Below are positions 31,748-36,684 of a DNA stretch of 36,684 bases, piece after piece. A program made the position numbers and the translations under genes. Below the pieces are notes generated by a model, which worked only from the letters and a program-made list of their open reading frames with translations, was not told the DNA's origin and did no database searches. This DNA comes from Oscillospiraceae bacterium. Its GTDB lineage: Bacteria > Bacillota > Clostridia > Oscillospirales > Acutalibacteraceae. The first letter of the stretch is position 1. Each line of letters begins with the position of its first letter. The DNA lies in the NCBI GenBank assembly GCA_022779945.1, contig JALEYA010000089.1, positions 1 to 36,684 on the forward strand, in the 5' to 3' direction.

Positions 31748-31752
31748 TTGAC
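31616..31752 (-). pseudogene. possible gene remnant on the minus strand
   Basis: A frame ending at TAA 31618-31616 has protein-like content (KKYRKAKDGKWYLRERFLL, then TGIHQPESSDPWA) and is followed directly by a terminator-like hairpin. No start codon with a ribosome-binding site is found, and the consensus promoter of the next plus-strand gene overlaps its upstream end. It looks like the 3' end of a gene whose front has been lost. I do not recognise the family. Confidence 0.35.
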
Positions 31753-31776
31753 ATATCTTTTTGTATACTGTATAAT
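31748..31776 (+). promoter_or_regulatory. promoter of the transporter-esterase operon
   Basis: TTGACA (31748-31753), 17 bp, TATAAT (31771-31776): a full consensus sigma-A promoter. Confidence 0.88.
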
Positions 31777-31783
31777 TTTTCCG

Positions 31784-31815
31784 CGTTAAATCGAAAAAAT
31801 CTGTGCGATTTAACG
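31784..31815 (+). promoter_or_regulatory. perfect inverted repeat at the transcription start
   Basis: CGTTAAATCG (31784-31793) and CGATTTAACG (31806-31815) form a perfect 10-bp inverted repeat with a 12-nt loop beginning at the expected +1. It could be an operator for a sugar-responsive repressor or a 5' mRNA hairpin. No T-tract follows closely. Confidence 0.65.
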
Positions 31816-31834
31816 GACTTTTGGGAGGAATTTT

Positions 31835-33319
31835 ATGAAGAACCCTTTTAATCTGCCCACACCCGCCGGCTGGCAGACCGGTAAAAAAGAAAGAATGTGC
31901 TATTACCTGTATTTTGCAGGTCAGAATGCCGTTTATTTTCTGATTGCAACGTATCTGACAACCTATATGATGTTCCAGGGCGTTGACCTGAAAAAGTCCG
32001 CTGCCGTTATGCTTGCGGTCAAGGTCTGGGACGCTGTCAACGACGCTATTTTCGGCGTTATTTTCGATGCCGTTAAATTTAAGAGCGGAAAGAAGTTTAC
32101 GCCGTGGCTCAAGGTTTCCACACCGCTGATTGCCATTACGACCATTCTTCTTTTCATCATTCCGAAGGGTTCGGGCGAGGGTGTGAAGCTTGCCTGGCTT
32201 GCTGTCGCTTACATTCTCTGGGATACCGCTTACACGCTTTGCGACGTTCCGATTTACGGAATCATCACCGCTATGACCGAAAATCTTGACGAAAGAACAT
32301 CCATGCTTTCTTATAAGAGCATCTGGGGCGGCGTCGGCAATGCGCTTGCCACTGTTCTGGCTTCCGTTCTTGTCAGCGAAAAGGTCGGCTCCAGTTATGC
32401 CATTGTTGCTCTTGTTATTGCTGTTTTCTCGTTTGCTACGATGTATCCCGCCGCGAAGAATCTGAAAGAACGCTGCGTACCCGTAAATGAAGAGTCATTC
32501 ACGCTTCGCAATATGTTCAAGTACCTGTTCAGCAACAAGTATCTTCTGATCTACTATCTCGGATACTTCTTCTATTCGTCCGCGAATGTTGCCAACAGCC
32601 TGAATCTTTTTGTTTCCTATTATCTTTTCAACAACTCTTTGTTCTCGCTCGTTGTCGGTGCGCTCGGCGTGGCTCCGATGCTCATCTTCTCACTTCTTGT
32701 ACCGCATATGCTTCGTAAGATTGACAAGATGAAGCTGTATGTAATCTGTACGATTTCGGTAATCGTTTTAAGCGTGTTCAACTGGGTGATCGGCTACGGC
32801 AGTATTGTCATGTTTATTATTCTTACAACACTGCGTTCCATACCGCTTGCGATTATCGGCGTCGTTATGTTCATGTTTACGCCTGACTGTGCCGAATACG
32901 GTAAGTTCAAAACCGGAATCGATGCGAAGGGAATTACGTTCTCGATCCAGACCTTTATGGCAAAGCTTACGGGTGCCGTTTCCGGTGCTCTCGGAATGTT
33001 CATTCTCGGTCTGAAGTCCTCCGAATGGGTCAGCATTGAGGTCGAAAACTTCGAACAGCTTCAGCAAAGCGGCGTAATACAGACGCCGCATGCGCTGAAC
33101 GTGCTCTGGTTCGTTTATATTATGGTTCCGGCAATCGGCTGTATGCTTGCTCTTGCAACCTGGCTTTGTTACCGTCTGAAGGACACGGACGTTCAGATCA
33201 TGGCCGACTGCAACACCGGCAAGATCACCCGTGAAGAAGCGTTCGAAAGGCTTTCGAATCCCTACGGCTGTACGCTTGAAATGAAACAAACCGCAAAAAG
33301 CGGGGAGAAAGCGGAATGA
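31835..33319 (+). CDS. GPH/MFS-type sugar-cation symporter
   Basis: A 494-residue transporter with about twelve membrane helices, of the glycoside-pentoside-hexuronide:cation symporter group of the major facilitator superfamily. The N-terminal AVKVWDAVNDAIFGVIFD is the typical NDxxxG-like cation-site helix of MelB relatives, and DTAYTLCDVPIYGI and PDCAEYGKFKTGIDAKGI are also family-like. Cytoplasmic N- and C-termini are polar. GGGAGGA precedes the ATG. Its stop overlaps the esterase start (ATGA), so the imported compound is probably an acetylated glycoside or glycan fragment; the actual substrate is unknown. Confidence 0.88.
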   Translation: MKNPFNLPTPAGWQTGKKERMCYYLYFAGQNAVYFLIATYLTTYMMFQGVDLKKSAAVMLAVKVWDAVNDAIFGVIFDAVKFKSGKKFTPWLKVSTPLIAITTILLFIIPKGSGEGVKLAWLAVAYILWDTAYTLCDVPIYGIITAMTENLDERTSMLSYKSIWGGVGNALATVLASVLVSEKVGSSYAIVALVIAVFSFATMYPAAKNLKERCVPVNEESFTLRNMFKYLFSNKYLLIYYLGYFFYSSANVANSLNLFVSYYLFNNSLFSLVVGALGVAPMLIFSLLVPHMLRKIDKMKLYVICTISVIVLSVFNWVIGYGSIVMFIILTTLRSIPLAIIGVVMFMFTPDCAEYGKFKTGIDAKGITFSIQTFMAKLTGAVSGALGMFILGLKSSEWVSIEVENFEQLQQSGVIQTPHALNVLWFVYIMVPAIGCMLALATWLCYRLKDTDVQIMADCNTGKITREEAFERLSNPYGCTLEMKQTAKSGEKAE

Positions 33320-34044
33320 CAAAGGGTAAAAAAGCGGCTGTGATTGCTGCGGCGGTTGTAATGGTTCTCTGTTTATCCACAACCGCGCTCGGCGTATATA
33401 TGTACCAAAACGGCAACTTCCGTCAGATTCATCCTTTTACCGAACCGAAAGACGGACAGATAAAAGTTGCCTGTGTCGGGGACAGTATCACCTACGGCTA
33501 CGGAATCAAGGGCTGGAAAGAGAATGCATACCCGGTTGTGCTGGGCAGACTTCTCGGGAACAAGTACTGCGTCAACAATTTCGGCTATACCGGACGCACG
33601 GTTCAGACCGACGCAAACAAGCCGTTTACCAAAGAAAAGCTGTATCAGAAAAGCCTTGCTTACAAGCCGGATATCGTTGTTCTGATGCTTGGCTCGAATG
33701 ACAGCAAGCCGTATAACTGGCACGGTATCGAGGCGTTCAAGACCTCTTACGGTGAAATCATCGACAGCTATATAAGTCTCGAAAGCAAGCCGAAGGTTTA
33801 TCTCATTACGCCTCTTCCGGTCTTTCCGGATAAGGAAGGCAAGATCCGGTATGATCTTGATGCCGGGCTTATCAGCGGCGATATTACGCTTGCGGCAAAG
33901 CAGCTGGCAAAGGAAAAAGGCTTGACGCTGATTGACATGAACGCAGTGTTTGACAACAGAAGCGATCTTTTTTCCGACGGGGCTCACCCGACGGCCGAGG
34001 GCGCAAAGCTGTTTGCCGAAACGGTTTTTGAAGCAATTCAATAA
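33316..34044 (+). CDS. SGNH/GDSL-family esterase, membrane-anchored or secreted
   Basis: A 242-residue serine hydrolase. A signal peptide or anchor (AVIAAAVVMVLCLSTTALGVY, about 9-29) precedes the SGNH fold. Block I is VACVGDSITYGYG (catalytic Ser), block II contains the glycine in NNFGYTGRT, block III is MLGSNDS and block V is SDGAHPTAEG with the Asp/His pair. Such enzymes deacetylate sugars or cleave lipid esters. Overlap with the transporter gene by four bases suggests removal of acyl groups from a carbohydrate outside the membrane before uptake. This is an inference. Confidence 0.9.
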   Translation: MTKGKKAAVIAAAVVMVLCLSTTALGVYMYQNGNFRQIHPFTEPKDGQIKVACVGDSITYGYGIKGWKENAYPVVLGRLLGNKYCVNNFGYTGRTVQTDANKPFTKEKLYQKSLAYKPDIVVLMLGSNDSKPYNWHGIEAFKTSYGEIIDSYISLESKPKVYLITPLPVFPDKEGKIRYDLDAGLISGDITLAAKQLAKEKGLTLIDMNAVFDNRSDLFSDGAHPTAEGAKLFAETVFEAIQ

Positions 34045-34048
34045 GGAA

Positions 34049-34081
34049 ACGGGGCAGTTCGGTGTTGAACTGCCCCGCTTG
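34049..34081 (+). terminator. bidirectional terminator between esterase and holin genes
   Basis: CGGGGCAGTTC pairs perfectly with GAACTGCCCCG around a 6-nt loop. On the plus strand CTTGTC follows; on the minus strand TTTCCTTATT follows. It can serve both convergent units. Confidence 0.75.
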
Positions 34082-34094
34082 TCATGGCTTCCTA

Positions 34095-34391
34095 TCAGCT
34101 TTTTGCGCCGGTAAGCTTGTATACTTCGCTTTCAATGAGCGTGCATACCTCGTCTACATCAAAGACAATTCCCTTTGACAACAGGAAGTTTACAACATAT
34201 TCCTTTTTTTGGCTTCCTGTTTTACTGCCGTAGAGTTGTTCGGCTGCGCTGACGGCTGTCCGGACCCAGAACTTCAGTGTCTCTGCTTTTTCCGCGGAAA
34301 GTCGTTGCTTTAAAACGGGAAGAATGAAAGCCGTTATGACGGCGGAAAGCAGGCTGATGACAATTTCGATAATTTGGGTATAGTCGTTCAT
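34095..34391 (-). CDS. phage holin, LLH-like
   Basis: A 98-residue holin-like protein. The start is ATG 34391 (MNDYTQIIEIVISLLSAVI) behind GAAAGGAG. One N-terminal membrane helix (IIEIVISLLSAVITAFILPVL) is followed by a charged helical domain containing FWVRTAVSAAEQLYG, a motif known from LLH-family holins of Firmicute phages. Holins open the membrane to let the endolysin out. It is last in the lysis run on the minus strand after the endolysin and XhlA-like genes. Confidence 0.82.
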   Translation of the reverse strand: MNDYTQIIEIVISLLSAVITAFILPVLKQRLSAEKAETLKFWVRTAVSAAEQLYGSKTGSQKKEYVVNFLLSKGIVFDVDEVCTLIESEVYKLTGAKS

Positions 34392-34414
34392 TTTCGTTCT
34401 CCTTTCAGATTCGT

Positions 34415-34654
34415 TCAATTCTGAACTTCAAGGTCGTCGATCCTGTGATTTGCGACCTTGATTTTTTCTTCGTGCAGCTTGATGTCCTCTTCAAGCTTAT
34501 AGGTTCGCTCAATCAGATTGTTGTGCTTATTGACCCGGTTTTCCAGCTGTTCAAGCCGGAAGTTTGTCAGCTTGTTGGAAACCAGGATGCCGCCGAACGT
34601 ACCGCCGAGCGTGCCGACAAGGCTTATCAGGGCGACAATTACCGTATCGCTCAA
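34415..34654 (-). CDS. XhlA-like phage membrane/coiled-coil protein
   Basis: A 79-residue protein starting at TTG 34654 (MSDTVIVALISLVGTLGGTF), eight bases after GGAAAGGAAG. A longer frame to 34753 would translate the repeat at 34689-34726 and has no ribosome-binding site. It has one N-terminal membrane helix followed by a long coiled coil (RLEQLENRVNKHNNLIERTY ...). This arrangement resembles haemolysin XhlA and similar lysis accessory proteins, though the orientation of helix and coil is reversed relative to XhlA of Bacillus. It sits between endolysin and holin genes, 23 bp before the holin start. Confidence 0.72.
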   Translation of the reverse strand: MSDTVIVALISLVGTLGGTFGGILVSNKLTNFRLEQLENRVNKHNNLIERTYKLEEDIKLHEEKIKVANHRIDDLEVQN

Positions 34655-34688
34655 AATAGTATCTTCCTTTCCATATTGTTGTGTTGCA

Positions 34689-34726
34689 CCCCTGAAAGGG
34701 GAGCTGTCACGCAGTGACTGAGGGGT
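34689..34726 (-). repeat. palindromic repeat, intergenic copy
   Basis: Two hairpins in tandem: CCCCT-GAA-AGGGG and GTCAC-GCA-GTGAC, with AGGGG at the far end also able to pair with CCCCT. It starts directly after the endolysin stop codon. The core AGCTGTCACGCAGTGACTGA is identical to the copy at 34985-35026; only the flanking arms differ, and each arm still pairs with its partner. Confidence 0.8.
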
Positions 34727-35451
34727 CATAGCACCTCGCAGTAGTCCAGGCATACCCAGCCGCTTGGTGTCTTGCCCCAGTTGAGTGCCGTTTCGGTGAC
34801 GGTGAAAGAAAGACCTTTGACATAGCCGTCAACCTTTTTCCCGGCAAGCTTCATGATTTTCGCCTGCGCACTTGCGGTCAGCTGACTAAATTTCAGCTTC
34901 TTGTACTTCGTACCGGCTCCGGCTCTGACATTGAGCACATCCGCTTTCGTCACGCGGTAATTCCCGGGCATGTACTTCGCTTTGGCTCCCTCTTTGAGGG
35001 AGCTGTCACGCAGTGACTGAGGGAGTTCCCTCCACCACTTTTCCGGGTCAATATATCCGCCGCCGGAAAGCTTCTTCAGCCCAAGGTGCAGGTGAATGCC
35101 GGTCGCCCTGCCGGTCTTGCCGGTGTACCCGAGAACCGTGTTCTTGTTGACGGCTTGCCCTTTCTTGACGCAAATGCCGTCAAGGTGATAGTGAAGCATT
35201 TTTACGCCTAAGCTGTCGTATTTGACCCAGACATACTTTGCACCGCCGAACGCCCAATCGGTTCCGCAGGAAAGCACAACGCCGTCCGTGACAGGGTACT
35301 GTGCAAGCTTCACATTGTAGGTTGCGTAGTCCACGCCGTTATGAAAGCCTGAAGTTGCGCCCTTTGATGTATTCATCGACTTTCTCGGGCCGTACGGTGA
35401 GGAGATGTAGTTGCTATTGTTGTGAAAAATTAAATTTGAAAGTTCTGACAT
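34726..35451 (-). CDS. phage M23 peptidase endolysin with SH3-like domain
   Basis: A 241-residue endolysin. The N-terminal M23/LytM zinc peptidase (about 10-140) has the ligands in GFHNGVDYA and HLHLG (GIHLHLG), plus YHLD; it cuts peptide cross-bridges of peptidoglycan. The C-terminal SH3-like domain (YRVTKADVLNVRAGAGTKY ... GWVCLDYCEVL) should bind the wall. Between them is a stretch of about 16 residues, LPQSLRDSSLKEGAKA, encoded by the inserted palindromic repeat; the frame is kept. ATG 35451 has GGAGCAAC upstream. It is the central gene of the lysis module. Confidence 0.88.
   Translation of the reverse strand: MSELSNLIFHNNSNYISSPYGPRKSMNTSKGATSGFHNGVDYATYNVKLAQYPVTDGVVLSCGTDWAFGGAKYVWVKYDSLGVKMLHYHLDGICVKKGQAVNKNTVLGYTGKTGRATGIHLHLGLKKLSGGGYIDPEKWWRELPQSLRDSSLKEGAKAKYMPGNYRVTKADVLNVRAGAGTKYKKLKFSQLTASAQAKIMKLAGKKVDGYVKGLSFTVTETALNWGKTPSGWVCLDYCEVL
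34985..35026 (-). repeat. palindromic repeat inside the endolysin frame
   Basis: GCTCCCTC-TTT-GAGGGAGC followed by GTCAC-GCA-GTGAC and TGAGGGAG. It lies in frame in the linker between the two endolysin domains. Similar CAGTC(A/G)CT...GACAGCTCCCTC repeats are, from general knowledge, dispersed in genomes of gut Ruminococcaceae. Confidence 0.8.
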
Positions 35452-35494
35452 TTTGTTGCTCCTTTTTTAATATAAAAAAACCGCACTCTGTCGG

Positions 35495-35522
35495 TTGACA
35501 AAATGCGTTCTTGTGATATAAT
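35495..35522 (+). promoter_or_regulatory. promoter of the convergent antitoxin-like RNA
   Basis: TTGACA (35495-35500), 16 bp, TATAAT (35517-35522). A near-copy of its -10 region (AAAATGCGATATAATGAGA) lies 45 bp downstream. Confidence 0.8.
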
Positions 35523-35527
35523 AGAGG

Positions 35528-35617
35528 TACAAAGGGTACTGCGATAAGCGGTTACTCCAAAATGCGATATAATGAGAAACACCGCAATTTGGACGTTGGC
35601 GGTGTTTCTTAATTTTT
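35528..35617 (+). ncRNA. candidate antisense antitoxin RNA
   Basis: A ~90-nt transcript would run from the consensus promoter at 35495-35522 to an intrinsic terminator at 35575-35617 (AGAAACACCGC pairing with GCGGTGTTTCT, then TAATTTTT). It is convergent to the toxin gene 26 bp further on, so its 3' part is antisense to the toxin mRNA tail, as in TxpA/RatA-type pairs. Its 5' part carries AAGGGTACTG and GCGGTTACTCC in the same sense as the toxin leader. The ends are estimated. Confidence 0.65.
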
Positions 35618-35642
35618 ATGTTCCGACTTTTTTATAAAGCCG

Positions 35643-35726
35643 TTACTTTTTAAAAATCAAGTAACAAAGCGTGATAAGTTGTATCAGCATTACCGTGAAT
35701 GCTACGAGCAATTCGAAAGTAACCAC
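35643..35726 (-). CDS. holin-like type I toxin (27 aa)
   Basis: A 27-residue peptide starting at GTG 35726 behind GGGAGG at eight bases. It reads VVTFELLVAFTVMLIQLITL then CYLIFKK: a short acidic start, one membrane helix and a basic end. This is the pattern of Firmicute holin-like toxins (TxpA/BsrG/Hol_Tox group), which damage the membrane when overproduced. Its promoter, a 5' hairpin and a convergent RNA with its own promoter and terminator complete a type I toxin-antitoxin unit. It lies inside the prophage lysis region, where such units are common. Confidence 0.8.
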   Translation of the reverse strand: MVTFELLVAFTVMLIQLITLCYLIFKK

Positions 35727-35746
35727 TGCTTATCACCTCCCTTGCG

Positions 35747-35832
35747 GGAGTAACCGCCTACCGTTATGTACAGTACCCTTGGCAGTTTTAAAACTGCACA
35801 CTATTTATATCATAGGTACCGGATTTTGTCAA
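35747..35832 (-). promoter_or_regulatory. toxin promoter and structured leader
   Basis: On the minus strand TTGACA (35827-35832), 17 bp, TATAAA (35804-35809). The RNA would start near a perfect 5' hairpin (GCAGTTTTAAAACTGC, 35783-35798). The leader then contains AAGGGTACTG (35780-35771) and GCGGTTACTCC (35757-35747), both also present in the convergent RNA. CCCGCAAGGG next to the ribosome-binding site may fold over it. Confidence 0.7.
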
Positions 35833-35844
35833 ATATTGCTATAT

Positions 35845-35870
35845 TCCGCCGCTCGGCGGATTTTTGTTTT
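35845..35870 (+). terminator. plus-strand terminator
   Basis: TCCGCC-GCTC-GGCGGA followed by TTTTTGTTTT. It faces plus-strand transcription, so it would stop read-through of the antitoxin RNA. It overlaps the stop codon of the minus-strand gene at 35869. Confidence 0.7.
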
Positions 35871-36045
35871 AGTTGCCTTCTTCGGCTTCGGTTTTTTCGT
35901 CCGTTTCGGTGTACGTTCGTCCGCTGTTTTTCGGATCGACGGCGTCCGAATATTTTACACCGTCACGTTCGATATAGAAGCCGCAGTCGCTGTATGTGCG
36001 GTCAAAGTCCGTGTTGTTGATTGTGATGTTTTCGGTCTGAATCAT
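35869..36045 (-). CDS. small acidic prophage protein, function unknown
   Basis: A 58-residue protein. AGGAGG lies five bases before ATG 36045, and the start overlaps the LRR gene stop as ATGA, so it is real. It begins MIQTENITINNTDFDRTYSD, continues CGFYIERDGVKYSDAVDP and ends in an acidic tail (TETDEKTEAEEGN). Small genes of this type, often with a YIERDG-like motif, follow tail-fibre genes in gut Firmicute prophages; function is not known. Confidence 0.75.
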   Translation of the reverse strand: MIQTENITINNTDFDRTYSDCGFYIERDGVKYSDAVDPKNSGRTYTETDEKTEAEEGN

Positions 36046-36684
36046 ACTGTACCTCCTGTGACTTCCGGATAATCTTCAATGGCTCTGATCTGTGCGCTGT
36101 ATGCCGTCCAGTTTGTTGCGGCTTTGTATGTATTGACAAGAGCCGACGGTACATAGACGTATCCGGATCCGCTTGAAATCGGCGTATTTCCGAGTGCTCT
36201 TGTGTCCGTAAGTGTACAAAGCGTTTCCCTTCTGATAATCAGCGTTTCAAGCGGCGTAGCCCAGAATGCAAGATTTCCGATTGACGAAAGAGAGCCGAAA
36301 TCCGCTTTTTTCAGTCCGCTGTACCAGAAGCACTGGGTTCCGACATTTTCAAGCTTCGGAAAATTGACCTGCTCAAGTTTTTCGCAATACTGAAATCCGC
36401 CGACGGACGTCACATTCGGAAAGCTTATCTGCTCAAGCTGTCTACAGTAGTTAAAGCTGCTGATTTTCGTGGCGCTGCCGCAGTCAATGCTTTTCAGCGC
36501 AGTATAGGCAAACGAACCGAGTGCCGTTACACCTTCGGGAAACGTAATTTTTTCAAGGCTTGTGCAGTTGGCAAAAGACGGTAATCCCTGCCTGAAAGAG
36601 ATATCCCGTGCAAATGCAACTTCTCTGACCTGCGTTCTGCCGTCAAAACCGGAGCCTATGTTCAATACTTTTGTCCCTGTGTAT
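36042..36684 (-). CDS. leucine-rich-repeat (BspA-like) phage surface protein, partial
   Basis: The frame is open to the right edge (visible start ...YTGTKVLNIGSGFDG), so the N-terminus is missing. About 214 residues carry BspA/LRR_5 repeats of ~20-23 residues (CTSLEKITFPEGVTALGSFAY, CEKLEQVNFPKLENVG, TPLETLIIRRETLCTL). The end GYVYVPSALVNTYKAATNW is the standard C-terminal cap of LRR_5 proteins in gut Clostridia and their phages. By place, just upstream of the lysis genes, it is probably a tail fibre or host-binding protein. Confidence 0.85.
   Translation of the reverse strand, partial: YTGTKVLNIGSGFDGRTQVREVAFARDISFRQGLPSFANCTSLEKITFPEGVTALGSFAYTALKSIDCGSATKISSFNYCRQLEQISFPNVTSVGGFQYCEKLEQVNFPKLENVGTQCFWYSGLKKADFGSLSSIGNLAFWATPLETLIIRRETLCTLTDTRALGNTPISSGSGYVYVPSALVNTYKAATNWTAYSAQIRAIEDYPEVTGGTV

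Noticed and set aside
31356-31754. 132-codon minus-strand frame next to the agr region
   Set aside because: No ribosome-binding site, it runs through a terminator-like hairpin, and its start lies inside a consensus promoter; only the other-frame fragment at 31616-31752 looks protein-like.

Overview
The window looks like chromosome of a spore-forming, anaerobic Clostridia-type Firmicute, most likely an Oscillospirales/Ruminococcaceae-like gut bacterium. The basis is the rpmH-rnpA-yidD-yidC-jag block, spoVAC/AD/AE genes, Firmicute-type strong Shine-Dalgarno sites with frequent TTG/GTG starts, consensus sigma-A promoters, an agr-type peptide quorum-sensing locus and Gram-positive lipoproteins. 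No 16S rRNA or tRNA gene was seen, so the assignment rests on gene content alone.

Layout. 1-3650: the conserved ribosomal protein L34 / RNase P / membrane insertase / Jag operon on the plus strand, flanked by two inverted copies of a ~163-bp MITE-like element. 3651-4640: a small coiled-coil gene and a sigma-region-4/XRE fusion regulator whose promoter carries a LexA-box-like palindrome. 4815-6910: a PrsA/SurA-type foldase. 6945-8796: an acyl carrier protein and an AMP-dependent acyl ligase. 9055-11140: the spoVA operon, including an extra 62-aa membrane protein. 11261-14818: a sulfur-assimilation operon (MetY, CysK, an HD protein and an Rrf2 regulator). Its leader encodes a 24-aa peptide with four consecutive cysteine codons and an anti-Shine-Dalgarno sequence, a candidate cysteine attenuator. 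14907-17180: a large GLUG-repeat lipoprotein. 17337-19873: a polar amino-acid ABC transporter whose binding protein appears circularly permuted. 19991-27643: DUF1015 protein, PAP2 phosphatase, a membrane protein, GlnRS, a GluRS-like enzyme and MnmE.

27671-31250 holds an agr quorum-sensing locus read right to left: an unknown protein, LytTR response regulator, sensor kinase, AgrB and a 39-aa AgrD whose ring residue is serine instead of cysteine. LytTR-type direct repeats (ACCGTT, 21/22 bp apart) sit exactly 42 bp from the -10 at three promoters: the agr operon, a divergent promoter that opens into about 500 bp without a convincing gene (a possible RNAIII-like RNA), and the GLUG lipoprotein 14 kb away. 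Together these suggest one small quorum-sensing regulon.

31748-34081: a GPH-type transporter and an SGNH esterase. 34095-36684 (minus strand): a prophage lysis end with holin, XhlA-like protein, M23 endolysin, a 27-aa holin-like type I toxin with a convergent RNA, a small protein and a leucine-rich-repeat protein cut by the window edge. Two copies of a palindromic repeat lie in this end, one inside the endolysin reading frame.
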